The position numbers and the translations under genes are program-made. The notes beneath the pieces were generated by a model. The model ran no database searches, was not told where the DNA came from, and saw nothing but the letters and a program-made list of their open reading frames with translations. A stretch of 64,000 bases of DNA from Rhyacophila brunnea (taxonomy: Eukaryota; Arthropoda; Insecta; Trichoptera; Rhyacophilidae), in the NCBI GenBank assembly GCA_022495005.1, contig JAGYXB010000700.1, positions 124,001 to 188,000 on the forward strand, written 5' to 3'. This document shows positions 20,481 through 31,966 of the stretch, piece after piece. The first letter of the stretch is position 1. Each line of letters begins with the position of its first letter.

Positions 20481-23045
20481 AAAATTGTCTATCGAGGATA
20501 AATTTGTTACAAATGCCATTTAATTTTACAACATGTTTCTCGAATTATGGATTGCATAATATTTGTACAAAAATCTTCTACCAATAAAAAATTATAAATT
20601 ACCATTTTTTGGTTAGTTATGGTAATATTCTCAATGTCATACTAGCGCCCTCGCTGAAATGCCAATTTATGATGGTAGATCTATACCAGTCTCTCCAGGT
20701 TGTCCGGTCCGCGCCTGACAATATGTCCAAAAAACTGCAGAATTCTTCTCAGACATATCGACAAATTTAGCTTAAAATACAAATAATAAAAGAATGCAAT
20801 ATGTACCTATAAATATTTAAAAAAAATATTTGAATTAAAAGAATAGTACATGTGTTATATCAATTTTAGTAAGCAGTGTGCCTTTTTAAGTGATCCTGAA
20901 AAATTCACATGTATCCATAGGTTAAAACCTACTAAACAACTACAAATTGAATGGTAATCCCAACGGAGATTGATGAACAACTAACTACATGAGATTGGTA
21001 AAGCAATTTTGTTGAGGTTGCTTCGATCCACTTTGTACCTGCCTTTCCCACTGTTTCGATAAATACCTAATTAATGTAACATAGCAATAATTCGCAGTAG
21101 TCCATATGTGATTTCTGTCAGGCGATAATGTAAGCACATGGTATCGAAATTACTTACACTATCTATATGAATATCGGATATTCATATTATCTATTTCATT
21201 ACTAAGAATCGTCGAAAAACGATCTTTAACGAAAGTCAACAAGACGTGACAAAGTATAATCTTTCTTTTAAAATGAATTTAAAAGTAATTTTATTCAAAA
21301 CCATGCAATTACTCAAAGATTGAGATTAGAGATTCACGGTTGTTTTTTTTATCGTAAACTTACACTATAGATACATCTAGACGCCACCCATTGCATTGCT
21401 AAATGAAGCTGCGTGCCGTGGATTTGGTTTGTGGGCGAGCGAACGCATTCGTATACAAATGTTTGAGACCATATACCATTTCGCTAGTGCTCGCCCGAAG
21501 TGCTCGCACTAGACGCTCAGAATTAAAATATAATATATTAATTTTTTTTACGTTATATAGTATTTTTAAGCGGTCAGAATGCAACCATTAGGTAAAAATA
21601 TCCATAATTTAAGTTATTTTAAAGAAACACGGTCACTTGATATTAAAATATATAATAATATACAAATAAATTACCACGAACATGTATCAACTTACCTATG
21701 AACCGTAATACCATCTTCTTGCTTATCAGTACGGCTACCACATTTTAATACAAAACACAGAACCATTTTTTTCTATTTAATTAACTAAAAATATTTACCA
21801 CTGACTTTATGTTCAACACAAAAATATCAATTTTAGCAACACGCGCTCGCAGGTTATCGACGCTTAGTTAAGCAACAAACTAAGATTTGGCGGCGACACC
21901 ATAGCAAACTATCTTACGCATCTGTAAACCTTTTATCTTACTCTAGCGCGTGTCGCAGAGATTATAAGGTTGCCGTATACTTTCTCCCTCGCACTTATGC
22001 ATCGTTTTTGTTCAGGCCTTGATCGTAATAGATTTTTGGGTTTCCAACGTGTGTACTTCTTCCTTCTTTCCTTGACGATGCATAGTCGGTCCTCAGAGTT
22101 TATGCGTCACATATAACTTTATCGCACTGACCGCATCAGGCGGCGGGGAATGCCGCGCCGCGAACCTCTAATTTGTATCGATTTACAGTGCATGAGACCA
22201 CTGTAGAGAGAGAATGATTTATTTATCTAAACGGAGCAATTCTGGTGTCAATTTATGCGCAAAGAATCAAACTAATGAATACATTAACAAACAATTTCAT
22301 GTCTACCAGTGGCGAAGACTCCATACTAGGCGATTATTTGAAGCCTAACTTCTTAAGACAAATATTTTTTAATTGCATATTGACTTATTTATATAATCAC
22401 TTGATTATAATTATATTCTATAAAATAATCTATTTTGCCAACGAGAGATGCCGTATGTGTAGGAATGTATTACACAGATAATTACAACACAATCTGCAAA
22501 GGTTTTAAAATATATACCACACCGCGCCATCTGTTTTGACGTAAATAAAGGTCGGATTATGTTTCAAATAATTCTTATTTTTTTTCATATGGACTTAACG
22601 TCACGTAGCCCCGCCCAGTCTATGGAATTGTATGAATTAAAGTAAGCTCTGATCGCAGAGCCTAAAACCGGAAAAAATAAGTTCTATGGTGTTTAATCGA
22701 TTAATAAAGACCTATAGACAGTTTTTAAAAACAAAAAGAACTTTTATCTAATGATTTTTGATGTGTATGTTTTGAAAAAATACGTAATTTAAACTGATCG
22801 CTTAATTTTATGTCGTCAGTGAGTTTTTGAAGTTTCGTAGTGTGTACCTTTTCTTTAGTAGCAATATCGTATTATCTTTTTATTTCTCGTAAGTATACCT
22901 GACAAGTGTGTATGACTGCACCAAATAAGAATCAAAACTTGGTGAAGCTAGTAGCTTTATTAATTAGGATTTTTAAAAACTATTTTACCCCCTGAAAAAC
23001 TGCTCGGCACGTCAGACAGTACAAAAATAATAATTGGGAAATTTT
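20481..23045. other. no gene recognised; one hAT end
   Basis: No credible gene. CAGTGGCGAAGACTCCATAC at 22307 is a hAT-like end whose relative appears in complement at about 45350. The block 21400-21530 and the GC-rich spot 22130-22180 are unassigned and could be host-derived. Confidence 0.4.
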
Positions 23046-23960
23046 GGCACGCGTACGTAAAAACGTTCGCCAACTCTCGGTTGGGTTAGGTTAGGTCAGG
23101 GTTTCCCAAACTATGTTCCGCGGAACACCAGTGTTCCGCGACAATTTGGAAAGGTTTTATGCACTGCAACACATTTAAAGATCTTCTACTAAGTAAGTAA
23201 GTAAATCTAAAATAAGTAAAGAATCTACTTCAGATTGAAAGGCGAGTGATGATCAATCTCCACTGATGTTTATGACGTCAAGTATTTCGTGCAGGCGGAG
23301 GACCATATTTTCTCACACCTTGCGCATTAAACGAAATGGGGTAGTGTTACACCCCCGAATGGTTCCCATTTGGGGATGTCTCTGTGTATCTGGAGAGGCC
23401 CGAGTCGGTATCAAATCCAACAAATAGTAAGCGCTGATTACGAAAAAAAATAATAATGATAGAGCCGGCAATGCCGTAGATTATGACCGTTGAAAAATAT
23501 TTTCAACGTCGCCGTTTTTCGACAACGCTCTCGAAACACAAAATGGCGAATAATACGAGTACTATTCAAGCATATTCAAAATGTAACTATTATATAATAT
23601 TAACTTAAATAAAACTCGTCGTTTCCATCATAATTCCGGTGTGTTAATTATCCACCTTCAAGTCCTAAAATCCAGACGAAAAACCATACTAAAAATAAAA
23701 GTGACAGCTTGCTATTCACTTTCGAAAATGGAGGGAAGTGATAGTAGGCATATTGTTTTTACTTGACCGGCCAACCTAAAAAATAAGATAAATGTTCCGT
23801 TGAAATTTCCGGGTTTGCGAAGTGTTCCAGTGCAGAAAAAGGTTGGGAAACCCTGGGTTAGGTTATCATTCATTCATAAATTTTACCGAAATCGTCTATG
23901 AAAACTGCCTCTGTTCCCGCCTGGTATCCAGTAAACAGACTTGTACCAACTTTTGTAATA
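23046..23960. repeat. RD-related repeat interrupted by a hAT element
   Basis: Left piece ends in GGGTTAGGTTAGGT; right piece resumes TATCATTCATTCATAAATTT and continues with RD-like sequence (TCTATGAAAACTG). The hAT element 23097-23855 lies between. Confidence 0.6.
23097..23855. mobile_element. hAT non-autonomous element with perfect 8-bp target duplication
   Basis: CAGGGTTTCCCAA at the left and TTGGGAAACCCTG at the right. GGTTAGGT flanks both ends exactly (23089-23096 and 23856-23863). Subterminal GTTCCGCGGAACACCAGTG recalls transposon ends annotated as hAT in many animals. 759 bp with no transposase motif seen. Confidence 0.9.
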
Positions 23961-24257
23961 AACATCACGATTTGTTGATGTAGTCATAAAACTCATAATG
24001 GAATTTCTGAAAAAAGCTCTATCTGTTAGTCATAGTCGTAATATAATGTACGCAGTTATGCACCGTTAAATTCCATTGAAATTCGATAACAATATCGATG
24101 CAAACTGTTGCAAGAGTTTAATTGCATTATGCCGCATATTTTACCACGTTTTTCTTAGCTCGTATTCCTGTTTGACCGGTGGTTGCTTATCCAGTACAAA
24201 TCTTGCAATCGATTTTTAACTAACTTCCAGACTAGCTCTAGACATTTGAAACTTTTA

Positions 24258-25377
24258 TGGTACGTTTACATTTGACACTAATATCGTCATATTTATGTAT
24301 GACACCATATTCACTTAAGTGTAAACAGTAAGTATATTTGTATCTGCCACTTATTTTGCGTGTGTCGACTCTCACCTACCACTTATTCAATCTACTTATA
24401 TACGCAAATGTAAACACCGCGTTTTCGACAAGTTCGAACTTGGAGCGATATATCACCGAAGTTGGACCACCGTCTACTTTTATGTCAAGTACCTGACACA
24501 ATATTCGTAGTTTGACAGGTACCTAGTGAATTGTATATGTATATTTCTAAAACAACGGACAATCAATAATCATAGGTACACCATGAATGTATGCCCAACG
24601 TTTACGTTGGTTTACGTTAATAAATGTACTGTAGCGATCTGTCAAAAATCATAGACAATGAGAAATAAATCGGATGTGCCGTGTTCTATGGATTTTGTTC
24701 GAAAATAAAATATCGCTTGTTCTCGGCACATACGATTAATTCTGATGCACTCTGTGAAGAAAAAATGCGCTTCAAATGGTATTACCTAATTCATTTTGGC
24801 CCACACCTCTACTCGTATTAGGTACGATAATATTATATTGAATATGCAATGACGATCAAGTGCTAGATATCGCAATGTTACTGTTAATCGTTCTTCTACG
24901 CATTTCTGAATTGTGTGTCTTGTTTTTTGGCAAAAGGTCCAATCTTGCAAACTAAAGTTCACAAATTGAGTTGGATCTTCGATTTTAAACTCTGACATTA
25001 AACGGAAGGCACCTAGTTCTTTTCGTCGCTGAATCCATTCCCGCACCCATCTAGACCATTTTTTCCTTCTTTTTGTTGCCAAAAGACTTAAAATAATAAC
25101 ACTCGCTGCTTTCTTTTTAACATTCCCATATTGACAACTGACATAACGTTTTTGAGAAGTATACAAAATAAGTGTCCGAATAAATTACAATATCATATGT
25201 AAACACCGCATATATTTATTCCAATGTTGCCATTGAATAAAGTGTCGAGACTTTATTTCAACGAGAAGTATACCAGAATTTTATGTCAGATCCATGCAGG
25301 TGTAAACAGTAAATGAAATTTTATGTCCGACACATAAAATAAGTATACGGGTATAAGTGTCAGATGTAAACGTACCA
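24258..25377 (-). mobile_element. PIF/Harbinger element with TTA target duplication
   Basis: Ends TGGTACGTTTACATTTGACA and, in complement, TGGTACGTTTACATCTGACA. TTA lies at 24255-24257 and 25378-25380. Uninterrupted RC copies read CTTTTAGAAT here, confirming a clean insertion with a 3-bp duplication. At 1120 bp it is far shorter than an autonomous element. Confidence 0.9.
24786..25166 (-). pseudogene. PIF/Harbinger transposase N-terminal fragment
   Basis: 126 codons on the minus strand. Residues 33-70 read KRRKKWSRWVREWIQRRKEL, GAF, then EFKIEDPTQFVNF, and further on RLTVTLRYLA. This is the N-terminal block before the DDE domain in PIF/Harbinger (DDE_Tnp_4) transposases: RRWWVRP-x-N-x-R-R, GAF, LR-EDP-x-F-x-NF, ERLALTLRFLA. 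After RYLA similarity stops, and the catalytic acidic residues are absent. It starts with Met and is intact up to that point, so the copy is an internally deleted derivative. The RRK stretch could still bind DNA, but catalysis is ruled out. Confidence 0.85.
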
Positions 25378-25437
25378 TTAGAATATAAATCAGAACACTA
25401 TGCCAATGGATTCTTTTAATACTTTTCGCCATCTTTA

Positions 25438-25770
25438 TGGTGATACATCAGTGAAACGGCAAATAATTTTCAACTATAGGCGCGACGAAATTTTGGACTC
25501 GCTCGAATTCTGAGAGAGAACGTCGAGCTGGGAATAAGTCAATTTGTTTCGTGATGGCGACGGGCGTATTTATTCTTAAATCGTGTAAAGATGACTAAAA
25601 ACGTTACCCATTTACTTTAAAAAGAAAACATGTCAATGAATATATTATTATTGTGGATTTATATGACAAATTATATTTCGTTTGGCATGCGTCATTTGCA
25701 CCCGCGACCCGCAATCCGCGCATCGCCTAGCCACAATCTTTTTAGACCGTGCCTCAACTGAGGTACAGCC
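25438..25770 (+). mobile_element. TTAA MITE, copy in RC
   Basis: ACATCAGTGAAACGGCAAAT at the left and CTCAACTGAGGTACAGCC at the right; TTAA at 25771-25774. The left TTAA is altered to TTAT. Confidence 0.75.
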
Positions 25771-26159
25771 TTAATTCTGTTTTGTATGAAAAGTTATTTC
25801 GGAAGAAATCCGTAATCCAATCCACTATCATTCGTTACTAAGGAGGTGGTCCTAGCAACTAAATTATTAATATATACGTGCGTTACTATGGAAATCAAAA
25901 TGACATTTCAGTATTTTATATTTGTTTGTTTGTTTCAAAATAGCAAAAAATGATTTGTTGATAATTGCCTTTTTTGTCCTAAATTATTAATACCTACATA
26001 GAATTGTCAAGTTTATATGAATCAACAGAAAATTTAAAAACGTGGTAAGTATATAAAAAGTTCTTTTTATCTTGTAATTATTTTTGAATGTAGGCACTAA
26101 TGATTATAATAATTTATGTTCTCTAAAAAAGGGCGGCATTTTAGAAAATTTAAAAAACT

Positions 26160-26280
26160 ATTTTATTATTGTTTCAGATCGAAGGTTTCCGTGACAGCAA
26201 TCCTCAACGAATATGTGGATGATATTATTCCCTCCATCGTCAATTTCATTGTGAACAATGACATGGATCGAGTTTTTACT
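26160..26280 (+). other. Exon-like segment between two RC ends
   Basis: A polypyrimidine/TTTCAG acceptor at about 26178 precedes an open frame reading VTAILNEYVDDIIPSIVNFI then VNNDMDRVF. It is weakly reminiscent of the start of group-7-allergen/JHBP-like secreted proteins (NEY-x-D-x-I-P), but I am not sure. The frame ends where the RC end repeats (26278-26378). I see no matching further exon. Confidence 0.3.
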
Positions 26281-26378
26281 AATACATAGGATTGTCAAGT
26301 TTAGATATATGATTCCACAGAAAATTTAAAAACGTGGTAAGTATATAAAAAGTTCTTTTTATCTTGTAATTATTATCA
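26278..26378 (+). repeat. RC repeat, 3' end only
   Basis: Direct duplicate of 25985-26086 (GATTGTCAAGTTTA to CTTGTAATTATT). Both copies share a GTGGTAAGTATATAAAAAG change, so they come from one duplication event. Confidence 0.7.
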
Positions 26379-26628
26379 TAATGCACTTATTTTGAAGTGT
26401 CACATACCATCAGGGTGGTTGCCGTCCGAGTACCAACCAGCCCAAAATTGTCCATCCCCAATATTTTTTTATATATTATTAGGTAATAATAAGATTTTCT
26501 TTGGATCTTATTTAGGTATGGTCCCAATATTGAAGCTCAATTTGATATAAATAAAAAGGATCTCAAGTTATACACATTTTTATTTTTATAAACATCCATG
26601 TTTTTAAAATGAATATAAAAAGTATTAA

Positions 26629-26976
26629 GAGCGTACTTCAGTGAAACGGCAAATAATTTTCAACCGTAGGTGCGACGAAATTTCCCACTCGTCGCCTGGA
26701 CTGAGGACTCGCCAATCGGAGACCGAGAGTAGAAGTGTGCGCATGTCGATTTGTTTTGTCATGGCGTCGGATGAAAATATTCTTAAATCGTGTAAAGATG
26801 ACTAAAAAACTTTACGTATGTACTTAAAAAAGAAAACATTTCAATGAATATACTATTATTATTAGTAATATAACAATAAATGGACGCATGTTGGATTTTT
26901 ATGACAAAATTATATTTCATTCGGCACGCGTCGTTTGCACAATCCGCGCATCGCCTAGCCACGATCTTTTTAGACC
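26629..26976 (+). mobile_element. TTAA MITE, right-truncated
   Basis: TTAA at 26625-26628, then GAGCGTACTTCAGTGAAACG. It ends at ACGATCTTTTTAGACC without the outer right end. Confidence 0.75.
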
Positions 26977-27177
26977 TATGAATTAGTCAAAAATCTCTAC
27001 GACAAAACATAGAAAACTTAATAAACTAAATTTCAATAAAAAAAATGACCGTAAAATATATGTGATAATAAGATGGGGTCCTTTGACAAATTTACTTTTA
27101 TAACATTTTTTTACAATATATATATACAATATTTAATGTTTTCAGATACGTCATATTTATTAATTAATATCTACATT

Positions 27178-27390
27178 GAAGTTAAATTCCCTCCACCAAA
27201 ACCCGCCCCGTACCACCCTCGGTCTTAATCGAGAGTATCACGGGACCCATCAATTGGTGATGTGAAGCATCTAAAAATTGGCCTGGGAGTGTCCTGGGAG
27301 AAGATGCCCAAGATTTAGGTTGCTACGCTCAAAGTGAGCTCTGACTGAGTTTACTGAGTTTACTCTAATGCAAAGTGCCAGGAAGAGAAA
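27178..27390. repeat. RM repeat, copy 2
   Basis: Same 210-bp block as 11702-11910. It lies just past the stop of the minus-strand R1-like frame, the position expected of that element's 3' UTR. Confidence 0.6.
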
Positions 27391-27474
27391 AAGCACATGG
27401 GATGTACTTTAAAAAAAAAGAAGCTACTATTTTAATATAACAAAGAACGAAGCTAATCATACAGGCAGCAAAAT

Positions 27475-28030
27475 TTATGTGAAGAGATCTTCACGCCCGT
27501 AGTAAGACGCCGCAAATTTTTTGAATGCAAGATAGTTGGCCTTAGTAGCAACCAGGTCGGACGGGCCGATGGGTCCAACAGCTGGTTGGACCGACCTGAG
27601 CATTTCCTCCCGTTCGGAGCACATACTCAGACACTCCCATAGGATGTGATTGGCATCCTGTACCTCCCATCCGCATGGACATGTCGGATGGCTTACAAGT
27701 CCAAGCTCAAAGAGCCTGCCAGCGAAACCACCATGACCAGTCACAAATTGACTGGTGTAATGGTCTGGAGTCAAATACTTGGTTATCTCCATTCGCCACT
27801 GAATGTCTGGAAAAAAGCTGTATGTGTGCCGGCCCTTGGTGGATTCGTCCCACTTTCGCTGCCAGGTCTTAATGGCCGCATCTAGCGACATGAGTCTAAT
27901 TTTGCGCTTCAGTAGTGCTAATCCCTCGCCGGCTCGTCGAGGGGGGGGGACGAGATGAAAATCACCAACGTCGGCCTCCTCACCTTTGAGGAGCAACACT
28001 GAAGCGCCGCTGACCTGAATGTGCAGGTCA
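27475..28030 (-). pseudogene. R1/LOA-like non-LTR RT C-terminus
   Basis: About 185 minus-strand codons. After a GEGLALLKRKIRLM stretch comes TWQRKWDESTKGRHTYSFFP, a tether typical of R1/LOA polymerases (W-x3-W-x3-KGR-x-T), then HYTSQFVTGHGGF-AGRL (L-x-Q-x-LTGHG-F), then CPCGWEVQDANHILWEC, the C-x-C-x7-H-x4-C knuckle. It ends at TGA near 27478. This tail follows the RT domain and is thought to help bind RNA or target DNA. The open frame is uninterrupted, so the copy is fairly young, but the RT and endonuclease are missing (5' truncation; beyond codon 20 the frame is unrelated). Its likely 3' UTR is the RM block downstream. Confidence 0.88.
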
Positions 28031-28592
28031 AGTGGGAGAATACAGTTGAAATTGTAAATTATCAAAAAAATGTCTCAAATTACAAGCTTCATATTTTTCC
28101 GCTATGTGCATCTGGTAGGTAAAGACATCGCCTTAAGACGATACACCAGATGCGTATTTTCCAAACTACGTGTCTTCAAAGATGCTAGATCTTGCAATAA
28201 AAACACTGGATGAGATGCTCAACTTCAATCCATTATAATCCGGGTCACACATCTAAGCTCGTCCGACTGCAAGACGATTTTTTGATTTTGACAAAATACA
28301 TGTATGTAATTTAATGTATCTCCGCAGACAACTCGAAAGCGACATTCTAGCTAGTTTGAAAAAAACTGATGTAGCAAACAACGAACTTTAGCAGGCTCGC
28401 ACATCTAAACTCGTCTCGCCCGCAACGTGTCAAATACGTCGATATGACGTCATCGATAGGTATTCACAAAACACACGTTATCTTATGGACCTTCGCACAT
28501 TGCTGGAAGATAACATTTTAGTTTGAAAAAAACATCTGGAGGCACGTCATGCAACTATTTTCACCCGACATGCAGCGCATTCTATAATCCCG
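28031..28592. other. no gene recognised; degenerate copy of the CRE repeat
   Basis: Contains ACATCTAAACTCGTCTCGCC and a TGACGTCA at about 28446, related to the tandem units that follow. Confidence 0.4.
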
Positions 28593-28880
28593 AAATGTCG
28601 CACTTCGTCGTTCAATTTGGCTTACTGAGTGACGTCATTGTCCTCGCGCTGTCTTGCTATACGCACATAAGAAAGTTGCATGTTGCGCTCAGTTTTTATA
28701 ACTATTATCCCAGTCGAGACGATTTTCAATATGCGACTGGGCTTACCTGACATTCGTCATTCATTTTTGGCTAACCGCGTAACGTCATTGTCCGGACATG
28801 GCATCGCGCCCCGTTTTGCTTTATGACTATAGGTATCCCAGACGAGATGATTTTCAATGTGGCAAGTCGTCGCACCCAGA
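28593..28880. repeat. Imperfect tandem duplication with CRE-like sites
   Basis: Two units of about 140-150 bp: each has CGTCRTTCAWTTTTGGCT-like start, a (T/A)ACGTCATTGTCC site, a TATCCCAGWCGAGA block and GATTTTCAATRTG. The TGACGTCA-type octamer matches the CREB/ATF site. Function is unknown. Confidence 0.5.
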
Positions 28881-29874
28881 AGCAATGTCCCCTGTAAGGT
28901 GTGCGTCTGTGCGCGCGCACACCTACCAAAATGTGTCCGCACACATGTTTTCATCCCCTGCACAGTCCTCATACAAAAATATTGTAAAAGAAAGTTTCCT
29001 TTGTCAGATTTTAGTTTTACTCGAATGCACGAAACCATCACATGCACAATTCTTCGACTCATTTCTCGGAAAGCGAAAGTCAAGTGCGACTAACGCGAGC
29101 ACGCAAGTAAATTTACGTCCAGCGGGATCACTATATCCGTCCCGTTCTATCACGTGACAAAGTATACGAAAATAAGATACTTACGTGTTTTAGTGTTTAT
29201 CAATGTCCACCTATGTGACGCGTCCTCTACATTTCCTGGTCTTTGACATGTTTCAACTTCCAAGAAACATTGTCAGTACAGTCTCATAGTAGTCTTTATT
29301 GTGAAAACATCAGTCTTTACAATATTTTTTAAACAGCAAAAGTGTTCATGCCAAAAAGCATTGTTTGTGAATGTTTGTGGGGAGGGGTGTGTAAATTTAC
29401 CGCACCGGGTGATGGTGGTGACACCACCCCTAGTTACGCCACTGCTCAGATGCGTCGATGATCCGCACACACAATAGAAAAATTAAAGGGAACGTTGCCC
29501 ACAAGTGGTTATCGCGTGCGCGCGGCCCAAGTCTGCAATATTAACATATTATTTAGACGCAATATTGCGTGTCATTTTTCCGACATAATTTCCTGCGATT
29601 AGCAAACTAAACTGTTTCACGTAACGCATCGAGTCCACGCGATCAATTTCCTCGAATCCGCCGTTTATCGGAATGTCGTAATGATTCCTTATAATGATTT
29701 GTGGTGCTGGGGGGGTGTTGGTGTTTGCAACTCGCGTGCCTGGCGGATTTCTCGCTAACTAATTTATCCACCACCATCGATGGACCATCTCATTACAATG
29801 CACTTAAACGGTGATTTATAAGAAATGTATTTGTTCATACAATCACGATTTCTCTATTCAAATTCAAAATTTTT
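28881..29874. other. no gene recognised; hAT end
   Basis: CpG-rich patches (28900-28930, 29500-29540) with overlapping frames on both strands, none with a known motif. At 29368-29444 the complement reads CAGTGGCGTAACTAGGGGTG, a common hAT terminal sequence, probably a lone end. Confidence 0.4.
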
Positions 29875-30640
29875 TTTTTTACATACCCGTCAAGTTTAAG
29901 TTTAAGACGTTCACACCATGACATTTAAAAACAAAGAAATAGTGGAAAGAATAAATAAATATATATGCGTGTGAAACATGGACCCTAAGTAAAAGAGAGA
30001 TCCAGAAACTTAACACTAGCACAACGTGGTATGGAGATGTGCATGCTGGGCATAATGCGAAATGACAAAAAGAGGAATGAGTGGATAAGGAAGCAGACAA
30101 GGGTTTGCGATGTGATAGAGTTCATTAAAAGCCTCAAGTGGAGATGAGCTGGACACATAGCTCGAAGAAGAGACAATCGTTGGACAAATTTAGTCGCCCA
30201 GTGGTATCCAAGAGGTACAAAACGTCCGCAAGGTAGACCTAGAGGCCGCTGGATCGATGAAATGATAAAGTTCTGCGAACGTACGTGGCAACGCAACGCA
30301 CAGGACCGAGACAAGTGGAAGCAACTTGACGAGGCCTTCATCCAGCAGTGGATAGATTCAGGCTGATGATATGCAGTATCACAAAAACAGTATGAAAAGT
30401 AAAGTAAAAAGTACACAAATTATAAAAAATATAAATGCACACCGAATGAGCTAAGTGGACCCTATTTTAAGAATTTATAAAACAACGTCCACTATACTCA
30501 CCTCACTTAGGTGGGATATATTAACATCCGAAGCGATTCAGTTGAACATAGTTATTGCCCTCCCAATTGGCATCACCAATGGCAGATTAGTTCTGCTCCT
30601 CGGGTGAACAAACAACTGATGCTCCCGATTTCACTCTGTC
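29875..30640 (-). mobile_element. Jockey-like 3' UTR, interrupted by an RTE fragment
   Basis: Matches the 3' part of the Jockey-like element at 46530 (GACGTTCACACCATGACATT; GGACCCTATTTTAAGAATTT; TATTGCCCTCCCAATTGGCA). An RTE piece (29966-30375) interrupts it. Confidence 0.75.
29966..30375 (+). pseudogene. RTE reverse transcriptase C-terminus, decayed
   Basis: Reads CETWTLSKREIQKLN, shifts frame, then GMEMCMLGIMRNDKKRNEWI, KQTRVCDVIEFIKSLKW, AGHIARRRDNRWTNLVAQWY, PRGTKRPQGRPRGRWIDEM and DKWKQLDEAFIQQWIDSG. This is the complete RTE C-terminal tail with its GRP-x-GRWIDE basic motif. One frameshift and a TGG-to-TGA stop before AGHIARR inactivate it. A GATGAT-type end follows. Confidence 0.88.
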
Positions 30641-30709
30641 ATTCTTGATTTGTGTGTGTCTGATAAGTATCTTCTAATTCGGCGGCATCCGTTATTATGT
30701 CACAAGGTG

Positions 30710-30805
30710 CAGAAAAAACCTGCCATTAGCGATGTCAATTGGGAGGATATTGATATATTCCACTTACGTGAGGTGGATGTTGCTTTATAAGTATTTAAGA
30801 TAAGT
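30710..30805 (+). repeat. Jockey-like 3' UTR fragment, inverted
   Basis: Complement of part of 30470-30600 (GTCAATTGGGAGGATATTGA; CCACTTACGTGAGGTGGATG). It forms a head-to-head pair with its neighbour around a roughly 100-bp spacer. Confidence 0.6.
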
Positions 30806-31120
30806 TCTATCTACCTAGTTCACTCAGTGTGCTCACGTGTACTTTTATTTTAAATATTTTATTATTCACTCATTACCTACCTGTATTTTATTTCAAACGC
30901 TTTCAATTTATATTTTAGTCATGATCATTATATGGAAAATAAATAAATTTTAATATGAATAAGTAGGTACATACTTACATGTGCAGATATTGGCAAAAAA
31001 GTCGCAAATACTTAAATTCACAGAATTGGACAGTGTATAATTGAATTCGACTTCAATTTAACAATTCACATCCGTATAAAAGCAGACATTTTAATATACA
31101 ATAATTAAAAGATAAAAAGA

Positions 31121-31587
31121 ACTTTTTTTTGTGATTTTACCGAGGCTTTGACTGCGGACTCGCTGTCATATCGCCTCTTCTCTTCTAGAAGGGGATCCAC
31201 CGATCAGGTCCTCACTCCTATTCTGTTAAATAACTTTACAATTTTGCCTAGCTCTTTCGTCTTACCCACCGCCAGGACACCTTTCAATTCGTCGACATTC
31301 TCATAGATATCCGCAATTCGCAGCTGTACTCTGTGAAGTTCATATTTAGGGCATTGTAGTGCTATATTATGTACAATGTCCTCTAAAACATGACATTCAT
31401 CGCAGAGTTGCGATTCGCTTCTTCCCATGAGGACATCAAAACTTTTGCCCATTGTGTGCCCTGTTCTTAGCCTCAGTATTAACTTAAGCTCATTCCTCGT
31501 CAAAGGAGACTCTATAAACCAGGGCACCTCTCGTGGTAATGGTAGACTAGACTTACTCCATTTCCCCTTTTCTAATGATGCCCTATA
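31121..31587 (-). pseudogene. I-like retrotransposon 3' end
   Basis: Minus strand: MPWFIESPLTRNELKLILRL, RTGHTMGKSFDVLMGRSESQ, CDECHVLEDIVHNIALQC, PKYELHRVQLRIADIYENVD, ELKGVLAVGKTKELGKIVKL, FNRIGVRT, stop. It is the best-preserved tail of the family. The C-x2-C and H/C spacing is slightly long (one extra residue, N). Poly(A) is at the low-coordinate end. AAAAAGAAC-type sequence lies on both sides, fitting insertion into an RC end (31099-31120). Confidence 0.85.
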
Positions 31588-31966
31588 AAAAAAGAACGTT
31601 TTTAATTTTTTTTAAATAAGTACATTTTGATAACTCCCTCGCCAATGTGTGGAAGCAACCAAAAAAAGGACAGCCAGGGGTCAGACTGACAATGTTAACC
31701 TATTAAATCAATGGATTACGTTTACTATGTTTGGTTGGATTATAATACAAACAACTTCGTGTTCTGTCATTTGTATGCGCCTGTGCGCTGATCTGACGCA
31801 CGACTTCGTTATCTATTATAGTACAAAGCGATTAGATATTATAATGCATTACAAAATATTATTAATCAAAGTTTGTCAAACGTTTTGATCCGCCCGTCCC
31901 GAGCCACACATTGACAATGACGGCAAATGCAGTTTGTAGGGGATATTTAAATAATTATATACCTAC

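Larger units (their letters stand above)
24142..26086 (+). repeat. RC repeat interrupted by two elements
   Basis: RC starts at ACGTTTTTCTTAGCTCG, is broken after GAAACTTTTA by the PIF element, resumes at GAATATAAATCAG, is broken again by a TTAA MITE (25438-25770), and ends at CTTTTTATCTTGTAATTATT. Confidence 0.75.

Noticed and set aside
28757..29157. Overlapping frames of 108 and 119 codons on opposite strands
   Set aside because: Both open because the stretch is CpG-rich; neither shows a motif, and they cannot both be real.
29985..30416. 143-codon minus-strand frame
   Set aside because: Antisense shadow of the RTE tail on the plus strand.
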